Assembly: GCA_963921795.1 (NCBI GenBank)
Contig: OY997656.1
Coordinates: 58,818,795 to 58,882,794, forward strand
Length of the DNA: 64,000 nt
Source: Nannobrachium achirus
Lineage: Eukaryota; Chordata; Actinopteri; Myctophiformes; Myctophidae
Direction: 5' to 3'
Each line of letters begins with the position of its first letter. Position 1 is the first letter of the stretch. The translations under genes and the position numbers were made by a program. Of this stretch, positions 10,772 to 20,204 are shown piece by piece. The notes below the pieces were generated by a model. It saw nothing but the letters and a program-made list of their open reading frames with translations. It had not been told where the DNA came from and did no database searches.

Positions 10772-11096
10772 AGCCCCTATCATAGTAGGCACCGCGGTGA
10801 AGAGCTATCCACCGCGGTGTAGTCTTTTTAAGTCATAAAACTACAACATTGCGTCATTACTCGCGGTGAAGAGCTTTCCACCGCGAACCCCGACACATCT
10901 CTCTGTTTTTACTTTCAGACAGATCGGCCCATCACCCCGTTCACTGATTGGTCGATCTAGACCAGTCAGTCACAGTGATAGGACTTCACCGTGACTGACT
11001 ATGATGGCCTTCACTTTTTTTCCTCACTTTAGGTGGATAGCTGATCACCTAGAATTTGTGGTGAATAGCCCTTCACCCTGGACTCTGATAGAGGCT
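10772..11096 (+). mobile_element. PIF/Harbinger-like MITE
   Basis: The ends AGCCCCTATCA and TGATAGAGGCT are inverted repeats with one mismatch. They are flanked by the 3-bp duplication TTA (10769-10771, 11097-11099), as expected for PIF/Harbinger elements. Internal CACCGCGGTG palindromes and repeated 'gaagagct(a/t)tccaccgcg' give it strong internal symmetry. There is no ORF and no shared hairpin module. Confidence 0.72.
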
Positions 11097-11230
11097 TTAC
11101 AAGCTTTTTGTCTTGGAATTCTCTGTGTCGGTGGCAGACAGTGGCCGGCTATAGTCTCATCCTCCTGACTGCTATCTTCTCTGATGCACTCAGCAGTTAA
11201 CGTACAGACACTGGTTGGTGATGTGCTGGT

Positions 11231-12153
11231 TAGGGTTGGACACGGTAACCGCCGTACCGCGGTAAACCGAGGTCTACCGCGGTGTCAGTGTGCTTACCGC
11301 GGTAAAAAAAGACAAAAAAAAGTATTTTTTTTTTATTGGAAAACAAGCAAGTTTTAAAACGGGAGAAGCGAGGACCGCATGCGCTCCATGCCGCTCTGCT
11401 CTGGGCCGTGTACCACATGTTTGGAAGCCACACTGGGAGACACAGATAGTCAGACCTACACAGGGCAGCACAGCAGCACAGAGCAGCGTAAACTTTCTCT
11501 GTAATCCACACGACACAAGGATGTTAATACATACCTTGTGTTGTGGCATATCTTTTTTTATTCATACGGATTTCTGGCGGAGCGCGGGCCGCGTGGACTA
11601 AAACCGAAAATGAAACTATTTTACTTTTTCCACCGCGTTGCGCGTTGTGCCCCGTCCGGCGGCGCGTCGGCGATTTTATAACCTTTTCTGTCAAGTCTTG
11701 TAACTAAAACCTGTATATAGCAGCACTCAATCACTGCGATTTGAGAGTTGAGACGTGACGTGAGTTTACAGAATCACTGTACACGATCTGACTACCCTTC
11801 CTCTTCTGGTTTGTTCACACAGCTGTTTGTGTCTGAAAAGCTAAGTAGCTAGCCTACGTTACTATGGTAACCCGACAGTGCAGATCTAAAAGCTCAGAAC
11901 GCGTCACGGATGCGATGTGTTGTGAGCTTGTAGATCTGCTCCTTTCAAAGCCATACCCGCTGTGCTGTACGGAGAAGTATAACTCGGGCAGTCAGGCTGT
12001 GGAGAGGCGACTTTTGGGAAGATGATTGCAATATTTTGGCTTATCGCCGAACCTTAATTAATAGATACGGGGGTGCGGTAATTACCGCAGTACCGGCGGT
12101 AAATGGGAAGACGGTAATCGCGGTAACAAAATGTCGATACCGCCCCAGGCCTA
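11231..12153 (+). mobile_element. hAT MITE, family L (923 bp)
   Basis: The ends TAGGGTTGGACACGGTAAC and CGATACCGCCCCAGGCCTA are flanked by a perfect 8-bp duplication GTGCTGGT (11223-11230, 12154-12161). Subterminal repeats of 'taccgcggta' occur at both ends. The hairpin module at 11879-11947 keeps CAGATCTAAAAGCTCAGAAC and GTGAGCTTGTAGATCTGCTC. No transposase ORF. Confidence 0.88.
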
Positions 12154-12174
12154 GTGCTGGTCCTGGTTGATGTT

Positions 12175-12312
12175 CAGTTCCACACGTAACATGCAAGGCA
12201 CCAACCTGCTTATCAGGAGCAGTTAGGAGTTCAGATTCAGAGTCTTGCTCAAGGACTCTAACGCTGGAGGAGCCCGGGATCGAACTGGGAACCGCTCTAC
12301 CTCCTCAGCCAC
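12175..12312 (-). mobile_element. tRNA-head fish SINE fragment, reversed
   Basis: On the minus strand this reads a B-box-like 'ggttcccagttcgatcccggg' region followed by CTTGAGCAAGACTCTG and CTGCTCCTGATAAGCAGG. This is the internal phrase set of a common teleost repeat also seen at 22711-22926. The tail is missing here. Confidence 0.6.
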
Positions 12313-12454
12313 GGCCGCCAGTGCCATCTTGTGGGAATACTACTTAGAGGGATATTTCACTTTTCATCACTTCTGGGCTCATTTTAATATCTGCCTATTG
12401 CGTGTACCTCAGACAGTTTAGGGCGCACACAAAAGCCAGAGTAGTTGTAAGTAA

Positions 12455-12505
12455 GTGTGTGTGTGTGCGTGCATGCATGCGTGTGTGTGCGCGTGTGTGC
12501 GGCTG
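12455..12505 (+). repeat. GT/GCAT-rich simple repeat
   Basis: Interrupted GTGTGTGCGTGCATGCATGC repeat of about 50 bp. Confidence 0.8.
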
Positions 12506-12529
12506 TACGCTGACTGCAGCGCTCTGGAA

Positions 12530-12892
12530 CATGGTTTCCCAAAGTGGGAGCTGTGATGCCCGTCCAGGGGGGCCTCAGAATAATTTGATAATATTTGGAA
12601 TTCATCTATATCACTTCAGTTTAAACGTCAAGCTTAATGTTAATTTCAGTCAGTTCTAATGGAAACAAATATTCTTCTGTGATATAAACTATATCTTAGG
12701 GAGAAAGATTTGCATATTTACGTAGTGTATAAGATTCTCAAAGATTTGGTAATTCAGGGGTGACGTGGATGAAAACGTTATTTACAGAGGGTTTGAAATT
12801 CCCTTCTCTGGAAAAAGCTCTCTACTCAGCTCACCAATGTGTTGTGAGCTTGCAGATCAAAAGCTTGTAGATCGGCACCTTTTCTTCAATGT
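12530..12892 (+). mobile_element. Relic hAT family E-like copy with broken hairpin
   Basis: 'tttcccaaagtggg', 'ataatttgataatatttgga' and 'ttcagtcagttctaa' match the left part of family E (62732 onward). A disordered hairpin remnant lies at 12826-12886 (TTGTGAGCTTGCAGATC, then AAGCTTGTAGATCGGC). No right end or target duplication was found. Confidence 0.55.
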
Positions 12893-13006
12893 ATCAATTT
12901 GTCAGAATGAAAAAAATGCTTTTTCAGGCATTGTTTAATATTTTTCTATACCAGGACCATGTCATTGTAAATGTAACTTCTTAAAGAGGGCCTCTATTCA
13001 AATCTC

Positions 13007-13388
13007 TCCCAGTCTCTAATCAAATGAACAGGTTATCACACTTTAACCAGTCTCTAATCAAATGAACAGGTTATCATACCTTAACGAGTCTCTATTCAAA
13101 TGAACAGGTTATCATACCTTAACCAGTCTCTAATCAAATGAACAGGTTATCACACTTTAACCAGTCTCTAATCAAATGAACAGGTTATCATACTTTAACC
13201 AGTCTCTAATCAAATGAACAGGTTATCATACTTTAACCAGTCTCTAATCAAATGAACAGGTTATCACACTTTAACCAGTCTCTAATCAAATGAACAGGTT
13301 ATCACACTTTAACCAGTCTCTAATCAAATGAACAGGTTATCATACTTTAACCAGTCTCTAATCAAATGAACAGGTTATCACACTTTAA
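13007..13388 (+). repeat. 38-bp minisatellite, about 10 copies
   Basis: The unit is CAGTCTCTAATCAAATGAAC followed by AGGTTATCACACTTTAAC. Variants are CACAC/CATAC and one ATTCAA for AATCAA. Confidence 0.95.
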
Positions 13389-13460
13389 TGAGTGTGTTCT
13401 GTAATCAACAGTATCCATGGCAACCTAACAGGCCTCCTGTCCTGTCACTGGGAAGCTGTC

Positions 13461-13532
13461 TAACATTATTTTAATGAGAAGGTGTCTAACATTATTTTAA
13501 TGAAGGTGTCTAACATCACACAGACATGTTTT
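13461..13532 (+). repeat. Short tandem duplication
   Basis: GGTGTCTAACATTATTTTAA is repeated about three times in diverged form just after the 38-bp array. Confidence 0.7.
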
Positions 13533-13900
13533 AATGAGGCAGAATGTGTGAATGTCAGTGTGACAGGCGGTGCTGCTTAACAAGCTTCCACTCTGTGTTT
13601 TTATTAGACGGGTGTCTTGAAAGCGTGAGCTCTGGTATACGTGTCACGTTTGGACAAATCTCTTTGTGTTATTGTTTTTTCAAGGAGCATCGCTTCCCTG
13701 TTATTGATATTGGAATGTAATGTATGTTGTTGCCAGCTATTATGTCCAAAAAACAAAGAAAGAAGAAACCTGTGTTGCATTCGTTATTCAGTCAAAAGCT
13801 CTCGTTTTCCTCTTATTTTTCAATTTAGTTGTTGTCATGCCAGTGACTTCTCCCCACACATCTTTTACATGTTGTTGTCACTGCCGTTGTATCCTACTGA

Positions 13901-14325
13901 TAGGGCTGTCACAATTATTACATAATCGTCTAATCGTGATTTTTTTTTACATAATCGTGATTATTTTTCATAATCGTCATAATCGTTTCCATGTTGAAAA
14001 ATTTTCATATATTACAAAAAAAGGTCAAACATTGTGGAAATAGCCGATCTACAAGCTCACAACGCGACGCGACGCGGCGCGTTGTGAGCTTGTAGATCGG
14101 CTATTTCCACTATCAAAGTTATTTTTTAAGTAGTAAGTTGTCAAATATGTCAGTAATGTCTTTGTATATTCAGGTTATGTGTCATTTCTACCATGTGCAA
14201 CTTCAAAGCCTAAAAGCCAAACAGAAATGTAATTATCAACGACAAAAACACAATTAAATCGTTAATCGCCAATTATTTGAGTGACAATTAATCGTCATGT
14301 AAAATGTCATATCGTGACAGCCCTA
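13901..14325 (+). mobile_element. hAT MITE, family C (copy 2), intact hairpin
   Basis: TAGGGCTGTCACAATTATTA at the left and CGTGACAGCCCTA at the right have a perfect 8-bp duplication CCTACTGA (13893-13900, 14326-14333). The hairpin at 14031-14112 is near perfect: TGGAAATAGCCGATCTAC ... GTAGATCGGCTATTTCCA with a GC-rich tip. It is inserted in a low-copy repeat whose empty version lies at about 41450-41465. Confidence 0.93.
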
Positions 14326-14346
14326 CCTACTGACTCACCTGCCACT

Positions 14347-14752
14347 CAGGCCTCTGCCACAATTATGACCTACTCGTCTAATCGCAGTGATTTGAGCTAA
14401 TCGCAATTATTTTGCATTAATCGTCATCATCGTTTCCACGTTGAGAAATGTTCATATAGTTTCAAACACTTTCTCAAAAACGCATCGTGCTGCGATGCGT
14501 TGTGAGCTTGTAGATCGGCTATTCTCACTATAAATGTATACAGAATAAAGTTATTTAATATGTCAGTCATTCCTTTGTATATTTGTTATTTGTCGTCATG
14601 TGCCATGTGCACCTTCAGAGCACATGGCACATGTACACAGAGTGTACATATGCTCCAGTGTTCAGCGACAAAAACACAATTAAAGCGTTAATTGCAATTA
14701 TTTGTGTGACAATTAAAAGTCAGGGTAAAATGTCATAATGGTGACAGCCCTA
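14347..14752 (+). mobile_element. hAT MITE, family C (copy 3)
   Basis: CAGGCCTCTGCCACAATTAT at the left and GTGACAGCCCTA at the right. The 8-bp duplication is CTGCCACT/CTGCCAGT (14339-14346, 14753-14760), with one mismatch. The hairpin at 14478-14528 has lost its left arm. A separate 'gtgccatgtgcaccttcagagcacatggcac' inverted repeat lies at 14598-14630. It sits only 13 bp from copy 2. Confidence 0.88.
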
Positions 14753-14756
14753 CTGC

Positions 14757-14899
14757 CAGTGAGGAGCCCCCACCGGGAGGACGTAAATCCTCCTTTACGC
14801 TCAACACTCCCCCACAGCCGGTAGGATTACATGCAGTGACAAATATCACCTCCCCTCCGCACCCTGGCTTCCCTGCCCCGGGCCAATGCGTTGGTGTGT
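14757..14899 (+). repeat. Low-copy repeat, copy a
   Basis: CAGTGAGGAGCCCCCACCGG, then 'ggattacatgcagtgacaaatatcacctcccctccgc', matches copy b at 15431-15614. A shorter piece recurs inverted and tandem at 41412-41520. Family C copies 2 and 3 lie inside the left edge of this repeat. Confidence 0.85.
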
Positions 14900-15372
14900 T
14901 AGGGCATTAACAACTTGTGATTTTTGCAAGTCGACTCGACTCAGTAAAAAGTTGAGTTGAAGTCGACTTTATCGTTTGATGACATCATCACATCACACAC
15001 GACCCCCCTAATTATTTTGGGGGTCCCCAGATGATTAACTTAATGTGAAACATTGTTTTCTCTCTCAACAGTAAACAAACCAACATAAAGTTTAAGTGTA
15101 TAGAGGGTATCTTCACATTTCACAAGTGACAATTTAAGGACTTTTTAATACCTCTAGAATGACAAATTAAACATTGTCCAAATTGTCAAATGTATAGAGG
15201 CAGAAATTGTGAAAATTGTGAGGCTTTGTGAGCATGTAGATCTGCTATTTTCACAATATAAAGTATTTTTTATTTATTTTTTCAACTTCGACTTTTGACT
15301 TTCTCTGGTGGGAGTCAACTTGTGTAATGAAGTCGACTGAGTCGACTTGTCGACTTTTTCGTTGATGCCCTA
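14900..15372 (+). mobile_element. hAT family D with a family A interior
   Basis: The ends TAGGGCATTAACAACTTGTG and TTCGTTGATGCCCTA are inverted repeats, with 'gtcgact' subterminal repeats. The interior 15005-15260 is the family A interior ('ggtccccagatgattaactta', 'gtgtatagagggtatct') including a hairpin at 15205-15258 that has lost most of its left arm. No 8-bp duplication was found. Confidence 0.75.
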
Positions 15373-15407
15373 ATATCGATACATTTTCGATATATTGGCC
15401 AGCCTTA
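15373..15407 (+). mobile_element. hAT family J, right-end scrap
   Basis: ATCGATACATTTTCGATATA and then TTGGCCAGCCTTA matches the right end of the full J copy at 27038-27474. Only about 35 bp remain next to element D. Confidence 0.65.
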
Positions 15408-15430
15408 ATGTATTGCTAATGTTGTGTCCC

Positions 15431-15614
15431 ACTGACTCACCAGTGAGGAGCCCCCACCGGGAGGACGTAGATCCTCTTTCTGCCCAACTCTCCCCGCTGA
15501 CAGGTGCCCCCCCCCCCCCCCCCCCCAGCTCGTAGGATTACATGCAGTGACAAATATCACCTCCCCTCCGCGCCTGGCTTCCATGTCCCGAACACGGGCC
15601 AATGTGTTGGTGTA
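15431..15614 (+). repeat. Low-copy repeat, copy b (uninterrupted)
   Basis: ACTGACTCACCAGTGAGGAG continues into the same 150 bp as copy a, with a poly-C run at 15508-15527. It lacks the two family C insertions found beside copy a. Confidence 0.85.
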
Positions 15615-15763
15615 GCTCAACAAGCTCACAAGCTGTTGGTGCCTTTGGTTGGTTAAATATTTATAAAACAAACCCACAGACTGTCATAACCAATTTTGGG
15701 CAAGACATCATACTGTAGATGAAAACCATATTTTCTTTTCAAAATGTTTCACAAAACCGAAGA

Positions 15764-16231
15764 AAATAGCCTAATCTACAAGCTCACAACAATGCACCAC
15801 GGCGTGACAGGTCGTCCGTTTTTACACCAGTAAGACTCCCTAATCGGGAGATAAGTGACCGTCAGGTCGCAAACACAAACTTTAGAAGGCAATCGTAGCC
15901 AATCAGGAGGGAATGTGGGAAATGGGACAGATCCATGTTGATGACATGACTGTAGAGATACTGTGTACCGCTTTGGGCAAAATCTGTAGGAGCAGTGTCC
16001 AAAAATGTGTTTCATGGTGGCGCTAGAAGAGGGCCATGTGAGAAATGAGGGGTGGAGGTTGTGGTTTGGCAGCCAAGGAGTGTGTGTGCAAAGTTTGGCA
16101 TGGATAGGGGCAACGGTGGCAGAGATAAGACTAGGGGTAAAAGTGTGACGTGACGTGAAGTGACGGACACAGACGAACAGACGGATGGACATAGTAACTT
16201 GTGACCTGACGGTCGCAATCAGCTATTTTGC
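15764..16231 (+). mobile_element. Family G repeat inserted in a hairpin module
   Basis: The left hairpin arm 15764-15790 (AAAATAGCCTAATCTACAAG) breaks off, family G occupies 15826-16218, and CAGCTATTTTGCATG follows at about 16217-16231. G begins ACCAGTAAGACTCCCTAATC with GACCGTCAGGTCGCA and ends TGACCTGACGGTCGCA, so it has short inverted ends. Internal phrases are AGCCAATCAGGAGGGAAT and 'gtggcgctagaa'. Other copies are at 38214 and 46058, and within 3780-4900. Confidence 0.65.
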
Positions 16232-16429
16232 ATGTCAGGTGTCATACTGTCATTATGTGTACAGTAGAATTATAGATTTACACCAGTGCTGCCTAAACAT
16301 TTCTAATTAAATGCTTGATTTGGGGTTTTGTCTTGATGTGACAAAATGCCAATAATTCTGGGGTCTACTACTAAATGGTCTCTGTCGGGGGGAAAACCTC
16401 ATATGTCTAAAACAAATAAAAAAACAAAC

Positions 16430-16815
16430 CAAAAAAAAACAGCTAGCAGATCCACAAGCTGGAGCTAGTATATCTGCTACCTGCGACACATTTTGAGCTA
16501 TTAGATCTGCTATTTATTTTTATTTTTATTGGAATCCTGAAAAGTAAAATTTGTATTTAATTTCAAATGAGCGACTGACTGCATTTAGTTATACTTAGTT
16601 ATACTGTTAACTTCATGGACTTAAATACAAATACTTTGGACATAAAAAAAATATATATTTTTTGTACTATAGTCATACAGTATATAGTAAGTAATTAAAG
16701 CGGGTCATGTTTGTATGTTTGGACATGTAACAGCTGAAATCAATAATATATCAGTATTCTGATATTAACCTGCGGGCCCGGGGCCTCATGCGGCCCGGGG
16801 CCTCATGTGGCATGC
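16430..16815 (+). mobile_element. hAT family H (copy 2), degraded
   Basis: A scrambled hairpin (16441-16520) leads into 'attggaatcctgaaaagtaaaat', 'ttagttatactgttaactt' and 'gatattaacctgcgggcc', matching H copy 1. The left end is replaced by family B-like sequence (TCGGGGGGAAAACCTCATAT at 16386). No target duplication. Confidence 0.7.
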
Positions 16816-16902
16816 ATGTACTAATGGTCTAGATAGAATCATCACTAAGATGACACACACAGTTTGTACTGTAGCCCTCTGGGCTGTAACGACCACCGCT
16901 CT

Positions 16903-16916
16903 CCACAAGGTGGCAC
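16903..16916 (+). promoter_or_regulatory. CTCF-like motif upstream of klhl13
   Basis: CCACAAGGTGGCAC fits CCASYAGRKGGCRS at 13 of 14 positions. It lies about 720 bp before the klhl13 start codon, outside any element I recognise. Inferred from motif only. Confidence 0.4.
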
Positions 16917-17057
16917 TATTGCTGAGCACATATGGGCTTTAAACCCTGGATGAGAGAGTCAGTCAGGGGAAGGGAGGAGGGAGTTCTCCCCTCCCCTCCC
17001 TCCCTCCCTCCCTCCCTTCTCATCCCCCCCACCAGACCTGACAGTAGGAGTGGGGAG

Positions 17058-17058
<1 letters not shown>

Positions 17059-17123
<65 letters not shown>
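17059..17123 (+). repeat. (CT)n microsatellite in the klhl13 upstream region
   Basis: About 64 bp of CT repeat, preceded by a CCCT-rich run at 16988-17020. It lies 510-575 bp before the start codon, so it is in the promoter or 5' UTR. The transcription start cannot be placed from sequence. Confidence 0.95.
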
Positions 17124-17125
<2 letters not shown>

Positions 17126-17430
17126 GGTGGCTGCTGGCAGCAGATCCACTCAGCAGCAGTCATCAGATTTATCCCTGGATTCCCTGCGATGGCTTCTTCC
17201 TCTGGGTCTGCCTGTGTTACTGTAGCAGCTAGCTGGCTAATACTGTAGCCTGCTGCGTTTTTTCCTCTTCTCCTTCAGCAGCGGCCCTGCTGCGCTGCGC
17301 TGCGCTGGGCTGTGAGAGCTGCTGCTGCATCTCTCATCTCCTCCTCTCTTTATTTTTAAACCACCTGCCTTGCCTCGACTACTGCTATTTCCGCTACCAC
17401 CGCTGCTACTGCCTCCTCCTCTCCTCTCCC

Positions 17431-17613
17431 ATGGACAGCAGTGGGGCTCAGAGTGGGATGGAAGGACGGCTGCCTCCTCAACATCTAGTCCTCCTCTTCG
17501 GAAGCCTTTTCGTGGAAATGCTCCTCGACTTCATCTCCTGTTCCTCTATTGCTGCCTCTGCCATCGTTGTTGTTGTTGCCGGTACCGCTGCCTCTGTGGC
17601 GGCGCTGTGGTGA
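17431..17613 (+). CDS. Candidate upstream ORF in the klhl13 leader (60 codons)
   Basis: This open frame starts ATGGAC and stops at TGA 21 bases before the klhl13 ATG, in the same reading frame. The peptide begins MDSSGAQSGMEGRLPP and has two hydrophobic stretches, LVLLFGSLFVEMLLDF and AIVVVVAGTAASVAA, so it could in principle be membrane-inserting. The start context is moderate (C at -3, G at +4). Whether this stretch is in the mRNA depends on an unknown transcription start. It may equally be chance in a GC-rich leader; nothing shows the peptide is made or conserved. Confidence 0.3.
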   Translation: MDSSGAQSGMEGRLPPQHLVLLFGSLFVEMLLDFISCSSIAASAIVVVVAGTAASVAALW

Positions 17614-17634
17614 CTGACGGACGGAGACCCAAAC

Positions 17635-17732
17635 ATGCCGTTGAAATGGAAGAGCGGCTCGCCCGTTAGCTGGAAGTTCCCCGTGCCCGTGCTCAAGACC
17701 TCGCGCTCCTCGCCGCTCTCGCCCGCCTATAT
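17635..17732 (+). CDS. klhl13: klhl13 coding exon 1 (N-terminus)
   Basis: This is the first coding exon of Kelch-like 13, an adaptor that in vertebrates pairs with KLHL9 in a CUL3 ubiquitin ligase acting on Aurora B in mitosis. The 32 codons begin MPLKWKSGSPVSWKFPVPVL and end SPLSPAY, plus two bases (AT) of the next codon. This closely matches the KLHL13 N-terminus as I recall it (MPLKWKTSSPAIWKFPVPVL). The exon ends in a strong donor, AT then GTGAGT at 17733, in phase 2. Start context is good (A at -3). Exon 2, 43.2 kb away, completes the split isoleucine codon. The BTB, BACK and kelch parts are not in the window. KLHL9, from memory, lacks this extension, which favours KLHL13 over KLHL9. Confidence 0.85.
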
Positions 17733-17963
17733 GTGAGTATAGCAAGCAAGCGGGCAAAGGGTGGCAACCTTAAAGGGTTCTCTGTAGCCTCTGTGTGTGA
17801 GTAAGCAGCCGAGCGGAACGACATTATAGGATGCCTGGGTTCTGGTCTCACAGCTCCATGAGAAAGCATCCACGCCACGCAGAATGTTCTGAGTCAAATG
17901 TTTTTATTATATTTGATCATTTTTATCGATGGGATTCGCATCTGTGCGTTCCGTCCTCCTAGG

Positions 17964-18494
17964 CAGGGGCGTCACAAGGGGGTGGGGGGGGAAGTGGGAC
18001 TGAGTTACCAGGGCCCAAGGTGGTGGTGGGGCCTGGAATTATTTTATACTTGAGCTATTCAAAAATAGCAGAAATACAACCTCGCTCTGAGCTTGTAGAT
18101 CTGCTATTTTTATTTTTGAAACGTCGTGAAAATGTGTGCAAATCTATTTTTTGTACCATTTTTAACTCAAATTCTGCTTCTGGGAGGGGGGGTCCCTGGA
18201 GCTAAATATTTTGAGATGGAGGGGGGGGGTCCATGGGCCAAATACAAATCATTTTGGGGGTCCTTCACATGAAAAAAGTTTGACCACCACTGACATAACA
18301 TAGGTTTTTCAAAAAAAAAAACCTTAGAAGGATTTGAAATATTCAAAGACTTTTTCACGATTCTTCAAAAATAGCAGATCTGTGCCGCGCTGCGAGCTTG
18401 CATATCTGCTATTTTTCGATAGTTAAAAGCACAAGATGTGAACGAATCCAACCGTGTACCCAGCAGGGCCCCAGAAGGTGGTGTGACACCCTTG
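17964..18494 (+). mobile_element. hAT family M (copy 1), two hairpins
   Basis: CAGGGGCGTCACAAGGGGGT at the left and TGGTGTGACACCCTTG at the right are inverted ends. The interior is the PB interior, with worn hairpins at 18060-18117 and 18363-18420 around 'gggggtccttcacatgaaaa'. The 8-bp duplication is not clear. Confidence 0.75.
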
Positions 18495-18617
18495 CATGCA
18501 GGGCAGTGTATGTGATGTGGTGATTGAGGCCGTGGTGTCGTCTTCACTGGCCGCGTCGAGACGCCGCTTACTCCATCTGTGAGCGTCGTTGTGCGTCGGT
18601 CTCTGACGTGCGTCGTA

Positions 18618-18748
18618 ATGGCTCTATAGCTTATAGAAGAGGAGGGGGGGGGGGGCTGCCGTGATGCTGATGATGCCCAGGGCTCTATAGCTTATAGAAG
18701 AGGAGGGGGGGGGGGGGGGGGTGCCGTGATGCTGATGATGCCCAGGGC
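18618..18748 (+). repeat. Tandem duplication of about 65 bp with G runs
   Basis: GGCTCTATAGCTTATAGAAG, then 'aggaggggggg' and 'tgccgtgatgctgatgatgcccag', occurs twice. The G run is longer in the second copy. Confidence 0.9.
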
Positions 18749-18837
18749 GGGCAGGGTGGGCATACGGGCAGGAGGAGAGGGCAGGCCAGGCTGGGTTTGT
18801 AGTTTTGACCCATTTGAACGCAGCCGTAGCCACTTAA

Positions 18838-19374
18838 ACCCATTCAGGCCTAGAATCATTGAATGCTTTAACCAGTGAAAAATAGCAGATATACAAGCTC
18901 ACAGCGCGGCACCGAGTGCCGCGCTGCGAGCTTGTAGATCTGCTATTTTTGAAAGAAGTCGTGAAAATCTTGTGCACATCTTTGAATATATGTATTTTCA
19001 AAGCGAACGTTTGTAACATTTTGGGGGTCCTTCACATGAAAAGGTTTGAGAACCACTGACATATAATAGTCGTCTCTCAAGAACAGACTAACTGAGCTGA
19101 GCTGAAGTGAAAAGGACCTTTTCTTTGACGATGGCCGGCCAGATTGCTGACAATAGAAACATAGAGTTTTTAAAAAAAAATCTTAGAAGGATTCAAAAGA
19201 CACTCATAGAATCGGGTCAACATTCTAATTTTCACGATTTAAAAAAAAAATAGCAGATCTACAAGCTCGCAGCGTGGCACTCGGTGCCGCGCTGTGAGCT
19301 TGTATATCTGCTATTTTTCAATAGCTAAAGCATACAATAATGATACACAATAATGTGTACCCGTTCTGAATGGA
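18838..19374 (+). mobile_element. piggyBac-like MITE, family PB (two hairpins)
   Basis: TTAA (18834-18837) then 'acccattcaggcct' on the left; 'ttctgaatgga' then TTAA (19375-19378) on the right. Hairpins at 18878-18953 and 19245-19320 are near perfect (core AGATATACAAGCTCACAGCG or AGATCTACAAGCTCGCAGCG with tip GGCACTCGGTGCC). Between them is a one-sided hAT-like segment, 'aaaggtttgagaaccactgaca'. Confidence 0.8.
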
Positions 19375-19590
19375 TTAACTAGCCAGTCAGTGCCACGTCG
19401 TCCACAACATCCACGACCCCCTTGCCACCCCCACCCCCACCCCCACCTCACCCCCTCCTGTGTGGCAGTGTTTATACGGGCACAGAGAGAGAGGAGAGCT
19501 TTGGCTTTAAGGAGGAGCCGGGGGTTTGTCAGGTTATGTTGGCGTTGCCCTGGTTTTAGAAGAAGCTATTGTCATCACCCGCTGTTCTGG

Positions 19591-20050
19591 AGAGGAGAGG
19601 AGAGGAGGGGGGAGGAGGGGGGAGGGGAGAGGAGAGGAGAGGAGAGGAGAGGAGAGGAGAGGAGAGGAGAGGAGGGGGGAGGAGGGGGGAGGGGAGAGGA
19701 GAGGAGAGGAGAGGAGAGGAGAGGAGAGGAGAGGAGAGGAGAGGAGGGGGGAGGAGGGGGGAGGGGAGAGGAGAGGAGAGGAGAGGAGAGGAGGGGGGAG
19801 GGGAGGGGAGAGGAGAGGAGAGGAGAGGAGGGGGGAGGGGAGGGGAGAGGAGAGGAGAGGAGAGGAGAGGAGAGGAGAGGAGAGGAGGGGGGAGGGGAGG
19901 GGAGAGGAGAGGAGAGGAGAGGAGAGGAGGGGGGAGGGGAGGGGAGAGGAGAGGAGAGGAGAGGAGGGGGGAGGGGAGGGGAGAGGAGAGGAGAGGAGAG
20001 GAGAGGAGAGGAGAGGAGAGGAGAGGAGAGGAGGGGGGAGGGGAGGGGAG
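19591..20050 (+). repeat. GGAGA purine tract, about 460 bp
   Basis: Almost pure purine on the + strand: blocks of (GGAGA)n separated by GAGGGGGGAGGGGAGGGGA. Five-base units make it open in several frames, but it is not coding. It lies 1.9 kb into klhl13 intron 1. Confidence 0.95.
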
Positions 20051-20078
20051 CTGGTTGGATGGATGCTTGGTGCGCACA

Positions 20079-20079
<1 letters not shown>

Positions 20080-20128
<49 letters not shown>
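20080..20128 (+). repeat. (CT)n microsatellite
   Basis: About 48 bp of CT repeat closely following the purine tract. Confidence 0.95.
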
Positions 20129-20132
<4 letters not shown>

Positions 20133-20204
20133 GCCTTCAGGCCCTTATATTCTTTCCGTTTCAGCGCACCGCTTTAATGGATGAGTGTCTTGTGTGACAT
20201 TTGT

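Noticed and set aside
19390-20197. Glutamate/arginine/glycine-rich frames of 200-260 codons
   Set aside because: Read through the GGAGA purine tract in three frames at once; a repeat artefact.
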